Shown here: positions 8,483 through 16,249 of the stretch, one piece after another
Numbering within the stretch: position 1 is the stretch's first letter
How the letters are laid out: every line of letters begins with the position of its first letter
Source: JBBIRG01 sp964410965
GTDB taxonomy: Bacteria > CLD3 > SB21 > JBBIRG01
Assembly: GCA_964410965.1 (NCBI GenBank)
Contig: CAYPIY010000014.1
Location: 1-64,000, forward strand
DNA: 64,000 nucleotides
Direction of reading: 5' to 3'
Notes under the pieces: generated by a model
The model's database searches: none
What the model was told of the DNA's origin: nothing
Seen by the model: only the letters and a program-made list of their open reading frames with translations
Translations under genes and position numbers: made by a program

Positions 8483-10489
8483 ATGAACGTAAAATTTTAC
8501 ATGCCGGTATCAACATTATTACTGCTGTTTATATTTTCCTGTTCCGGAAAGAAGGAAACAAATGGAACAAGTATTCTTACAGCCGTAATTTTCGACAGCC
8601 ATGACCGGGGTTTAATTACACCAGCCTCCATTACATTGAATGACAGCATTTACATTTCACGATACGATTCAGCACAACGGAAATACGTGATTGACAGCAT
8701 CCGGCCCGGACTATACAAACTGATGATAAAAGCCGACGGATACCAAACCCAGATTATCCGTGATTTTCTGATTGAGGACAGCCAGAAAATTGAATTGGAC
8801 CTCCGGCTGCCCGAGGACTGGCTCGTTCTGGAAAAGGAATATATCATCAGCCAGAAAAAAACAGCGACAAAAAAATCCCTGTTCGTTCCCGGATCAAAAT
8901 TTAAAATTTCTCAGGAATCGCTGAACCAGAATAACCTGAAAGCGCTCGATGAACAGGGACAGGTCATCGGACTGGGAAATTTAAGCCGATACGGAACTAT
9001 CGCATCCATGTACCAGGGCGCGGGTGGAGGCCGGGGTATCGGTCAAACAGGATATATCGGAGGATGTTATTCTCCATTCCGCTGGTGGATGCCTTATGGG
9101 ATGCAATATAAGAAATACGAACCGAATCAGTTCGTGAAAACCGCCGCCGATCCTTATTCGACATTCGGCGCTGATGTCAGCACCGCGTCATTCACGATGA
9201 TACGCCGGCACCTGATGAACATGAACATGTGGCCGTCCCCGGATGCCGTTCGGACGGAAGAACTGATCAATTATTTTGACCTAGGATACGCTCAAACCGA
9301 AGGAAAATTATTTTCCGTTCATTCGGACGCGATGGCTTCACCGGTAAACAAAGATTGCCGGCTTCTGCGGATGGGTCTGCAAACGCGTTCCATAAGCCGT
9401 GATGAACGCAAGCCACTTGTCCTGACGCTCGCTGTAGATGTATCAGGTTCCATGAGCTGGTGGGATCACCGGTTTTACCTGCTCCGGGAAAGTATGGTTC
9501 TGCTTGGCCGGCAACTCACATCAAAAGACCGTGTTGGAATCGTGACGTACGGTTCGGACGCGAAAGTACTGATCGAACCGACGAACCATTTTGACTCCGT
9601 CCTGACGCTGATCAACCGTTTGTACGCGGACGAACCCTTTACGAATGCCGAAGCCGGTCTGAACCAGTCGTACCGTCTCGCCGGACAATATTTCAATAAA
9701 GCCGCCGTAAACCATGTCATCCTCTGCACCGACGGATTAGCGAACAAAGGACAAACCGCGCCCGCGGGATTGCTGAAAAATATCGAACAGCACCGAACGC
9801 GCGGCATTTTCCTCACCGTCTGCGGATTCGGCATGAATTCACTGAACGACGCCGGACTCGAAGAACTGGCCACCCACGGCGACGGACAATATTATTACAT
9901 CGACAAAATCGAAGAAGCAGACCGGGTTTTCGCGGATAAGTTCCTTAACACCATGCAAGTCGCGGCGAAAGATGTTCAGTTAAGTGTTCATTTTGACACA
10001 TCGGTGGTCAGCGAATACCGCCTGATCGGATACGAAAAAAGAGCTATCGCCGATTCCGCATTCGGAAAAGCGGACGGAGGCGAGATCGGCTACGGGCAAC
10101 ATGTCACAGCGCTGTATGAACTGAAGTTGCGTGATACACTGCCCAGAAAAGCCGGAATAATTAATATTTCCTTTAAAAACCCGACAGGAAAGGAACCTCA
10201 ATACGACAGCACAGCGATACTTCTCAACGTACCATCATCCGATAACGCCGGGGATGAACTGAGGTTTTTAAGCGCCGTAGCGCTATTCTCCGAAATCCTT
10301 AAAAAATCACCGTGGGGAAAAGACCGATCAATCACTGAAGTCAGGGATATTCTGAAAAAAACAGGTTCATCTTTCAGGGTTCGTCATCCGCAATACGCGG
10401 AATTCGCGGAGATGGTTTACCGGGCGATTCAGATTGAAGACCGGATCAAAGGGAGAAATTATCTTCAACATTTATCCACAGGCCGATGA
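8483..10489 (+). CDS. YfbK-like von Willebrand factor A domain lipoprotein
   Basis: 668 residues. The N-terminus is a lipoprotein signal ending IFSC, lipidated Cys20 (Phe at -2 is slightly off consensus). Residues about 30-110 look like a carboxypeptidase-regulatory/beta-sandwich module. Then comes the YfbK N-terminal region ('TFGADVSTASFTMIRRHL') and a vWA domain with an intact MIDAS: D319-V-S-G-S, the threonine in 'FTNAEAGL' and 'CTDG'. The C-terminal third resembles the YfbK-type cap. vWA proteins bind ligands through a metal at the MIDAS; the role here is unknown. AAAGGA lies 7 bases before the ATG. It converges on the Spy-like gene 45 bp away. Confidence 0.88.
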   Translation: MNVKFYMPVSTLLLLFIFSCSGKKETNGTSILTAVIFDSHDRGLITPASITLNDSIYISRYDSAQRKYVIDSIRPGLYKLMIKADGYQTQIIRDFLIEDSQKIELDLRLPEDWLVLEKEYIISQKKTATKKSLFVPGSKFKISQESLNQNNLKALDEQGQVIGLGNLSRYGTIASMYQGAGGGRGIGQTGYIGGCYSPFRWWMPYGMQYKKYEPNQFVKTAADPYSTFGADVSTASFTMIRRHLMNMNMWPSPDAVRTEELINYFDLGYAQTEGKLFSVHSDAMASPVNKDCRLLRMGLQTRSISRDERKPLVLTLAVDVSGSMSWWDHRFYLLRESMVLLGRQLTSKDRVGIVTYGSDAKVLIEPTNHFDSVLTLINRLYADEPFTNAEAGLNQSYRLAGQYFNKAAVNHVILCTDGLANKGQTAPAGLLKNIEQHRTRGIFLTVCGFGMNSLNDAGLEELATHGDGQYYYIDKIEEADRVFADKFLNTMQVAAKDVQLSVHFDTSVVSEYRLIGYEKRAIADSAFGKADGGEIGYGQHVTALYELKLRDTLPRKAGIINISFKNPTGKEPQYDSTAILLNVPSSDNAGDELRFLSAVALFSEILKKSPWGKDRSITEVRDILKKTGSSFRVRHPQYAEFAEMVYRAIQIEDRIKGRNYLQHLSTGR

Positions 10490-10534
10490 AACATTCTGAT
10501 GAGGTTTATCGTTGAACAAGAGGTTTCTTGTGAT

Positions 10535-11059
10535 TTATTCCTCCCGTTCGTGCTCTTCCATGAACGGCATTCCTCCCGGAAAATCGAGACGTCCCTTGCG
10601 GTCGTCCTGCCATCGGAATTTGAACATCAGCTCTTTCATCCGGTGCTCGAAATGTTCCTCGAAAACAATGAAACGCGCAATCTGGGACACTGTCAGCACG
10701 GACTGCATGTCTTTCAGAATTTTGGTTTGCTGCTCCGTAATTTTCCGTTCCGTGTTTTCCAGTTCCTGGATGGCCGATTTGATCTTATCATCGGGTACGT
10801 CGGAACCGAGTTCGGTCATCAGCATCAGGCGCTTGAAGATTTTCTTCCGTGCATAGTTCAGTTCATGGCGTTCTTCAAGATAGGAATCGTACAATGCCTG
10901 AAAAGGTTCTTTCTGTTTTTCATTCAACTGAAGTTCCTCGATCAGTTTCAGCTTTTTCAGTTCACGTACTTTTTTCGGCATATCCCGCCGTCCCTGTGCA
11001 AAAGACGAACCCGATATCAGCGCGATGAAAAATATGAGGAAAGTATAATTCAGTTTCAT
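10535..11059 (-). CDS. Spy/CpxP-like periplasmic helical protein
   Basis: 174 residues with signal peptide MKLNYTFLIFFIALISGSSFAQ followed by an almost entirely helical, charged protein. It carries an LTxxQ-like motif (VLTVSQIARFIVFEEHF) and a paired-helix layout like Spy/CpxP periplasmic chaperone-sensors. It sits 15 bp downstream of the anti-sigma gene in the ECF sigma operon, a common context for such proteins. A role as envelope-stress sensor or chaperone is inferred from fold-type similarity and context. Confidence 0.72.
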   Translation of the reverse strand: MKLNYTFLIFFIALISGSSFAQGRRDMPKKVRELKKLKLIEELQLNEKQKEPFQALYDSYLEERHELNYARKKIFKRLMLMTELGSDVPDDKIKSAIQELENTERKITEQQTKILKDMQSVLTVSQIARFIVFEEHFEHRMKELMFKFRWQDDRKGRLDFPGGMPFMEEHEREE

Positions 11060-11074
11060 GGCTTGTCCTTTAAA

Positions 11075-11689
11075 TTATAAAAATTCGGTTTTTGACAATT
11101 CTTTCAGAATCTCATCCTGCTCTGATGCTTCGAGTTTCTGAAATTCATCGACCGGTTCGAGATACACGGACTCGGACTCATTGACGCTGCCGTTGAAGTA
11201 TTCGTCCAGCGAACCGGCTTCAACATCTGACAGGGAAATGGAATTCAGAAATTCATCGGCGGAGAGATATTGTGCGTTCAGCATGGATTCGATGGAATCT
11301 TCCGGGTAAACGGAGTACAGCCAGTCGCGGGCGGGCTGAAAGCCCGTGTCATCGGGAATTCGGAAGAATATCAGGAATAAAGCGGCCAGACCCAGAGCCG
11401 GGGCGGTGAAGAATGACCAGCGTTTAAAGAGTTTCACATGACGGCGATGTTCCCCAATCCGGTCGTTCAGCCGGGGATTGAAGGAATTCCAGTAATACGG
11501 CGGAGGCTGGACATCCGGAGAATGCGTTTTCAGAAATTCCTGGGTGGCCTGTATCCCGCTCTGCAGATTTGCACAGGCGTCGGCCCAGGCCTTGTCCGTC
11601 TGGATAAGCTGACGGATGTTTTTCATGTTCGCTTCGGGTAAATCATCCGCAAGAAAACGGACCAGCGTATGTTTATCAATCTTTTTCAT
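11075..11689 (-). CDS. Probable membrane anti-sigma factor
   Basis: 204 residues: a cytoplasmic N-terminal helical region (MKKIDKHTLVRFLADDLPE...), one transmembrane helix near residues 95-110 (SFFTAPALGLAALFLIFF) and an acidic extracytoplasmic tail. This topology and its place directly behind an ECF sigma gene (14-bp overlap) identify it as the likely anti-sigma factor. There is no HxxxCxxC zinc motif, so it is not a ZAS-type. The ATG at 11689 is preferred over an upstream TTG at 11713. Confidence 0.75.
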   Translation of the reverse strand: MKKIDKHTLVRFLADDLPEANMKNIRQLIQTDKAWADACANLQSGIQATQEFLKTHSPDVQPPPYYWNSFNPRLNDRIGEHRRHVKLFKRWSFFTAPALGLAALFLIFFRIPDDTGFQPARDWLYSVYPEDSIESMLNAQYLSADEFLNSISLSDVEAGSLDEYFNGSVNESESVYLEPVDEFQKLEASEQDEILKELSKTEFL

Positions 11690-12248
11690 GGTTCGGCTTT
11701 TGTTTGCGTTCAATGTAATCTTTAACTTTATTTAATGCATGAAAATAATTCGCTTTTATGGTTCCTTCCGAATTCCCGGTAATCTTCGCGATGTCGGCAT
11801 TGCTGAGATCATCCACGTACCGGAGAATGAACACCGTTTTTTGTTTTTCCGGCAGTGCGTCCGTCGCTTCCTGTATCCACTGTTTCATCCGGGACTGGTC
11901 GGTGAGCGCGTCGGGAAGCGGCTGGGCTGCGGCAAGGGAGTCTGTGACGAGTTCGAGGGGAATCCAGCTCCGAAGTTTCATTTTCCGCAAATGCGAGAGC
12001 GAACGGTTGATTGCGATTCTTGTCAGCCAGGTATACAGGCTGCTGTCGCCGCGGAACCCGGATAAATGCTGATACGCTTTCATGAACGTTTCCTGAAGAA
12101 TATCGTCGGCATCATCATGGTCTTTCACATAACTCCGGATGATGGCGTAAAGTCTTTCTCGGTAACGGTTGACGATGTCGATGAAAGCCCTGTCTTTGTC
12201 CTTTTCTGATTTTTCCCTGAAAGTCTTTACAAATTCCTGTTCATCCAT
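11676..12248 (-). CDS. ECF-family RNA polymerase sigma factor (RpoE type)
   Basis: 190 residues. Region 2 is 'YVKDHDDADDILQETFMKAY' through 'SSLYTWLTRIAINRSLSHLRK'; region 4 is 'LPEKQKTVFILRYVDDLSNADIAKITGNSEGTIKANYFHALNKVK' in outline (helix-turn-helix). No region 3, as expected for group IV sigma factors. It heads a leftward three-gene unit with an anti-sigma and a Spy-like periplasmic protein, suggesting control of an envelope-stress regulon. No clear autoregulatory ECF promoter could be picked out upstream. Confidence 0.93.
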   Translation of the reverse strand: MDEQEFVKTFREKSEKDKDRAFIDIVNRYRERLYAIIRSYVKDHDDADDILQETFMKAYQHLSGFRGDSSLYTWLTRIAINRSLSHLRKMKLRSWIPLELVTDSLAAAQPLPDALTDQSRMKQWIQEATDALPEKQKTVFILRYVDDLSNADIAKITGNSEGTIKANYFHALNKVKDYIERKQKPNHEKD

Positions 12249-12369
12249 CCGCTTTTCTCATTATTAAAGATCCGTTCAGCATGAATTAGACGCTCAAAGA
12301 ATAAATGGGTTTAATCCTGTTGAAACTCAGTCTGAATGTAGTCAATTTGAACGGTAAAAGCAAAAACAC

Positions 12370-12398
12370 TTGGATATAACCGATCCGGAATATATATT
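12370..12398 (+). promoter_or_regulatory. Promoter upstream of thiL
   Basis: TTGGAT (12370-12375), 17 bp, then TATATT (12393-12398): 4/6 and 5/6 of consensus at ideal spacing. It would start near 12405, about 30 nt before the thiL ATG. It lies in the spacer shared with the divergent ECF sigma gene. Confidence 0.5.
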
Positions 12399-12434
12399 GA
12401 ATGGATTATCCTGTCCTTGCCATACATAAAGCGC

Positions 12435-13505
12435 ATGATTAAAAAACCCTGCAACATCAAGATACAAAGCCGGCATCCGGCCTCGTCTGACCTTTCCTCC
12501 GCATCAGGATTTGCAGGCAGTATATCCGATATTGGCGAATTCGGATTGATCGCCAATCTTGAAAAGATGATCGGAAAAAACAGACGACAAGATGATTCAA
12601 TAAAACTTGGTGTCGGTGATGATGGGGCGGTAATATCGCCCGGGAAAAACAAGCAGTTAGTCATGACCGTTGACGGAATGGTAGAGGACATTCATTTCAG
12701 CAGAAAGAACAGTGACTGGGAGAGCGCCGGATGGAAAGCAGCCGCGATGAATCTCAGCGACCTCGCGGCGATGGGTGCTGAACCGCGCTGGTTGCTTGTC
12801 AATCTTGTTCTGACAACGGATATGACACTGAAAAACGTTTACTCGCTTTACCGCGGGATGCTCGCGTGCGGAAAAAAATTCAGAGCGGCAATTATCGGCG
12901 GAAACACGGCGAGGTCGCATAAGGAATGCTCCGTTACCGTAACCGCGATCGGCGAGGTAAATAAGAACAAATTCCTGCGACGTTCGGGCGCGAAAGAGGG
13001 CGATGTTATCGTTCTTACGGGACACCTCGGCCTTGCCGCGGCCGGACTTATGCTGCTGAATTCAAAACATTGCCCGAAAAATTCTGTCCTTGTCCGAAGT
13101 CAATTACGGCCGGTTCCGCGCGTACATGAAATTCAGAAAATTATTCATCATAAGATTCACATTCACGCCTGCATTGATATCAGCGACGGTTTCGCTTCCG
13201 ATCTCGGTCACGTCTGTGAAGCGTCGAATCTCGGCGCCGAACTCGATGAATCCATGATACCCGTCCATCCGGGACTGAAAAAAACATCGGAACTATTTTC
13301 GGTCAATCCGTATGATTTAATATTTTATGGCGGCGAGAATTACGAGCTGCTGTTGACCATGACCGAAAAGGAATTCAGTAAAGCGAAAATAATTCTTCCT
13401 CAATTGTACACAGTCGGATATATGACGTCTCACAGAGGCATCCGAATAAGAACGAAAAATCATCAATTAACAAACATACAACAAACAGGATTTCGCCACT
13501 TTTAA
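12435..13505 (+). CDS. thiL: Thiamine-monophosphate kinase
   Basis: 356 residues. ThiL phosphorylates thiamine monophosphate to the active diphosphate. Family signatures: 'DIGEFGLIANLEKM', 'GVGDDGAVI', 'TVDGMVEDIHF', 'MNLSDLAAMGAEPRW', 'GGNTARS' and the C-terminal 'GGENYELLLT'. The first 35 or so residues before 'ISDIGEFG' are extra compared with most family members and contain no obvious domain. ATG 12435 is the first ATG; no convincing SD is present. No other thiamine genes and no TPP riboswitch-like sequence are in the window. It is followed 13 bp later by the M24 peptidase. Confidence 0.92.
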   Translation: MIKKPCNIKIQSRHPASSDLSSASGFAGSISDIGEFGLIANLEKMIGKNRRQDDSIKLGVGDDGAVISPGKNKQLVMTVDGMVEDIHFSRKNSDWESAGWKAAAMNLSDLAAMGAEPRWLLVNLVLTTDMTLKNVYSLYRGMLACGKKFRAAIIGGNTARSHKECSVTVTAIGEVNKNKFLRRSGAKEGDVIVLTGHLGLAAAGLMLLNSKHCPKNSVLVRSQLRPVPRVHEIQKIIHHKIHIHACIDISDGFASDLGHVCEASNLGAELDESMIPVHPGLKKTSELFSVNPYDLIFYGGENYELLLTMTEKEFSKAKIILPQLYTVGYMTSHRGIRIRTKNHQLTNIQQTGFRHF

Positions 13506-13518
13506 CCCGGAGAGATTT

Positions 13519-14739
13519 ATGGAAGAAAAATATGGCATGGACTTCATGCACAGCCGTTTCCCGCGCATCCAGGAAGCGATCAAGACTAACGGTATAGACG
13601 GCTGGCTGTTATACAGTTTCCGTCATAACAACCCGATCGTGAAAAAAGTACTCGACCTGCCCCCGCATCTCGTCCAGGGCCGGCGGTTGTTTTATTTCAT
13701 TCCCGCCGAAGGCATGCCGCAGAAACTGGTTCACGGCATCGAACGCGGAGCCTTGGACACGGTTCCGGGCGACCGCACGATATTCTCAAGCTGGCAGGAA
13801 CTGGAAGCCGGGTTAAAAAAAATAACCGGAGGCGCAAAAAAAATCGCCATGGAATATTCACCCGAATGCCAGATCCCCTACATCTCCATCGTGGACGCGG
13901 GCACGATCGAACTTGTCCGAAAGGCTACCGGCGCGACCATCGTCTCCTCCGCCGACCTGATCCAGCAGTTCGACGCCACCTGGGACGATGAACAGCTGAT
14001 GCTCCATCTTGACGTATCCAAAGCCCTGATGGTCATCCAGAAAGAAGCGTTCGACATGATCCGCGATAAACTCAAAGCAAAAGCGAAAGTCACCGAATAC
14101 GACGTTCAGCAGTTTATCCTGAAACGGTTCAAGGATAACAATCTGGTAACCGAGCATCTGCCGAACTGTTCCGTGAAAGAAAATTCCGGCGACCCGCATT
14201 ATGAGCCGTTACCGGACTCAAGCAAGGAAATCGTCGCCGGCGATCTGATCCTGATTGACTTATGGGCGAAGAAAAACGTTGCGCGGGGAGTGTACGCGGA
14301 TTATACCCTGATGGGTTATGCCGGTGATGCGGTGCCCGAGAAATATGAAAAAATTTTCCAGGTCGTCAAAGGCGCTCGGGACGCTGCGGTCAGTTTCGTC
14401 AAAGACACCCTTCGGCAGGACAAACCCCTCTACGGATGGCAGATCGACGATGTGTGCCGGAATTACATCAAAGAACGCGGATACGGCGAATATTTCATAC
14501 ACCGCACAGGCCATTCCATCGGCGAGGAAGTTCACGGCAATGGCGCGAATCTCGATAATCTGGAGACAAAAGACAACCGGCGCATTCTCCCGCGGACCTG
14601 CTTCTCGATCGAACCCGGTATTTATTTCGTCGGCGATTTCGGCGTGCGGAGCGAGATTAACGTTTACATTACCGACAAAAACGACGCGCTGGTAACCGGC
14701 ACTCCGCTTCAGCAGGAAATTCTGGCTATTATGAAATAA
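13519..14739 (+). CDS. M24-family metallopeptidase (Xaa-Pro aminopeptidase-like)
   Basis: 406 residues with an N-terminal creatinase-type domain and a C-terminal pita-bread domain. The five metal ligands can be placed: Asp in 'LILIDLWAKK', Asp in 'GVYADYTLMG', His in 'HRTGHSIGEEVHG', Glu in 'FSIEPGIYF' and Glu in 'VRSEINVYI'. Members cleave Xaa-Pro bonds; a dipeptidase or other M24 activity is possible. GGAGAG precedes the ATG. It is probably co-transcribed with thiL and is closed by a strong hairpin 30 bp downstream. Confidence 0.9.
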   Translation: MEEKYGMDFMHSRFPRIQEAIKTNGIDGWLLYSFRHNNPIVKKVLDLPPHLVQGRRLFYFIPAEGMPQKLVHGIERGALDTVPGDRTIFSSWQELEAGLKKITGGAKKIAMEYSPECQIPYISIVDAGTIELVRKATGATIVSSADLIQQFDATWDDEQLMLHLDVSKALMVIQKEAFDMIRDKLKAKAKVTEYDVQQFILKRFKDNNLVTEHLPNCSVKENSGDPHYEPLPDSSKEIVAGDLILIDLWAKKNVARGVYADYTLMGYAGDAVPEKYEKIFQVVKGARDAAVSFVKDTLRQDKPLYGWQIDDVCRNYIKERGYGEYFIHRTGHSIGEEVHGNGANLDNLETKDNRRILPRTCFSIEPGIYFVGDFGVRSEINVYITDKNDALVTGTPLQQEILAIMK

Positions 14740-14771
14740 ATTCGTTATACTCCGTTATCAGTTATTGATCA

Positions 14772-14808
14772 CAGGCTTTGAATCATCCGGATTCAAAGCC
14801 TGATTTTT
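14772..14808 (+). terminator. Rho-independent terminator after thiL-M24
   Basis: Perfect 13-bp stem (CAGGCTTTGAATC at 14772-14784 with its complement at 14790-14802), 5-base loop, then ATTTTTAA. Strong and correctly placed below the M24 stop codon. Confidence 0.85.
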
Positions 14809-14886
14809 AATTCAGTCCGCCGTCCGGTGAATGGCGGTCGGATAGTTTTTTTTAATTCGCCCGAACCAAGACACGCTATTATTTAT

Positions 14887-14913
14887 TCTTTGTGCCTTTG
14901 AGTCTTCGTGGCG
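14887..14913 (-). repeat. Dispersed CACNAAGN-type repeat, half element
   Basis: Read on the minus strand this is CACGAAGA, CTCAAAGG, CACAAAGA: three units of the 8-base motif also found at 33239, 33303, 35484 and 40347. It lies just before the greA Shine-Dalgarno, so it forms part of the greA leader. Confidence 0.6.
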
Positions 14914-14934
14914 AGATAGGATAAGGAACAGAAC

Positions 14935-15408
14935 ATGAGCAAACAGTATTTCACACCCGAAGGCTTGCGCAAGCTGAGGGAAGAAGTCGAACATCTTAAA
15001 AAAGTGAAACGGCCGGAGATCGCGAACCGCGTGCAGATCGCCCGGGAACATGGTGATTTGAGCGAGAACGCAGAATACCACGCCGCGAAAGAGGAACTCC
15101 AGCTTCTGCAGAACCGGATCAATGAGATGGAAATGCGGATCATGAACGCGACAATCATAAACGAGGACGACATCCCCCAGGACAAAGTATACATTCTCGC
15201 GACCGTGGAACTGCAGAACATGAAGACGAAGGATAAAGTGACGTATACGCTTGTCCCCGACTCCGACGCGGACTGGGAAAACGGGAAGATTTCCGTGAAT
15301 ACACCGATCGGCAAAGGATTATTAGGCAAGGGCGTGGGCGAGATCGCGACGATTACCGTTCCAGCGGGTGAACTGAAATTAAAAGTGCTGAAAATTACAC
15401 GAGAATAA
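14935..15408 (+). CDS. greA: Transcription elongation factor GreA
   Basis: 157 residues, standard length. The N-terminal coiled coil holds 'REHGDLSENAEYHAAKEE', whose acidic tip stimulates RNA cleavage in backtracked polymerase. The C-terminal domain carries 'ISVNTPIGKGLLGKGVGE'. AAGGAA precedes the ATG. It is a single gene; its stop codon ends at the base next to the stop codon of the converging downstream gene. Confidence 0.97.
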   Translation: MSKQYFTPEGLRKLREEVEHLKKVKRPEIANRVQIAREHGDLSENAEYHAAKEELQLLQNRINEMEMRIMNATIINEDDIPQDKVYILATVELQNMKTKDKVTYTLVPDSDADWENGKISVNTPIGKGLLGKGVGEIATITVPAGELKLKVLKITRE

Positions 15409-16116
15409 TTATTTAATAATGACCTGACTATTATCAATCGCAATATCGTTAAAATTTTTCCCTGATAATTCCACCCCAGTATTCTTTTTCAGTTTCTCGA
15501 CTGTGGTGCCGAGCTTGTCGGCCAGTTCACCAAGCGTCATCTGCATCTCACCGATATTGACTTTCGCGTCCGACTCGAAATTCAGTTTCCCTTTTTCCAT
15601 CACGGGCTTTCCCTCGACGGAGATATGAACTTCCTTGTCTTTCAGGAACGGAAATACTTTTGTCGCGGTTTGCACAAGTTCTTTTCCGTTTCCGGTTAAC
15701 GACTGATCGGACAATTTCGTCAAATCGACGACCGCACCGGTCTCAATGGAATTGGGATTGATCTTCAGATGCGTGGCCTTGACAGACTTCATCAGCGAGT
15801 CGCCGTCCCCGCGCTCCATCATCTGGCCGAGCATCAGGTCATGCAGTTCCTCCGCGTTCAGTGAAACCGGCTTGGTGACGGCTTGTTTTTTAGTCACTCG
15901 ACCGGCCTGATCGATTTTTTCCCTCACGATTTTCGAACGGTTGTCGATGGCATCCTTGTCAAATTCACGACGGAACACTTCGCGTTCGGTGTTCACCTGA
16001 AGTTTGGGCTGTTGATACCATTCAGGCAACGTTGTGATTTTATCAATATAATAATAGACGACGCATAATGCGGCGACAAGTATGACGAGCAGAATGAGCA
16101 GAATTTTTTTAAACAT
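15409..16116 (-). CDS. Single-pass membrane-anchored protein of unknown function
   Basis: 235 residues. One N-terminal transmembrane segment (MFKKILLILLVILVAALCVVYYYI) anchors a long, hydrophilic, probably periplasmic region with many Lys/Asp/Glu and a C-terminal beta-rich part (residues about 110-235). No known motif was recognised. It is convergent with greA, the stop codons abutting, and divergent from the subtilase. Codon use resembles its neighbours, so it looks like a resident gene rather than a recent arrival. Confidence 0.75.
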   Translation of the reverse strand: MFKKILLILLVILVAALCVVYYYIDKITTLPEWYQQPKLQVNTEREVFRREFDKDAIDNRSKIVREKIDQAGRVTKKQAVTKPVSLNAEELHDLMLGQMMERGDGDSLMKSVKATHLKINPNSIETGAVVDLTKLSDQSLTGNGKELVQTATKVFPFLKDKEVHISVEGKPVMEKGKLNFESDAKVNIGEMQMTLGELADKLGTTVEKLKKNTGVELSGKNFNDIAIDNSQVIIK

Positions 16117-16249
16117 GGAATCTTTCCTTTAAACACTCTTTGATTACTTACAGCTTATCACTTAAACTAATAAAATTAATTTGCATTTCAATATGATTTT
16201 AAATAGCTTTGCCGCGTCATTTTTATCACTACTTCCAAAGGAATTATAC

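Noticed and set aside
12311..12691. 126-codon frame opposite the start of thiL
   Set aside because: No SD and no family features, and it overlaps the conserved ThiL N-terminal motifs.
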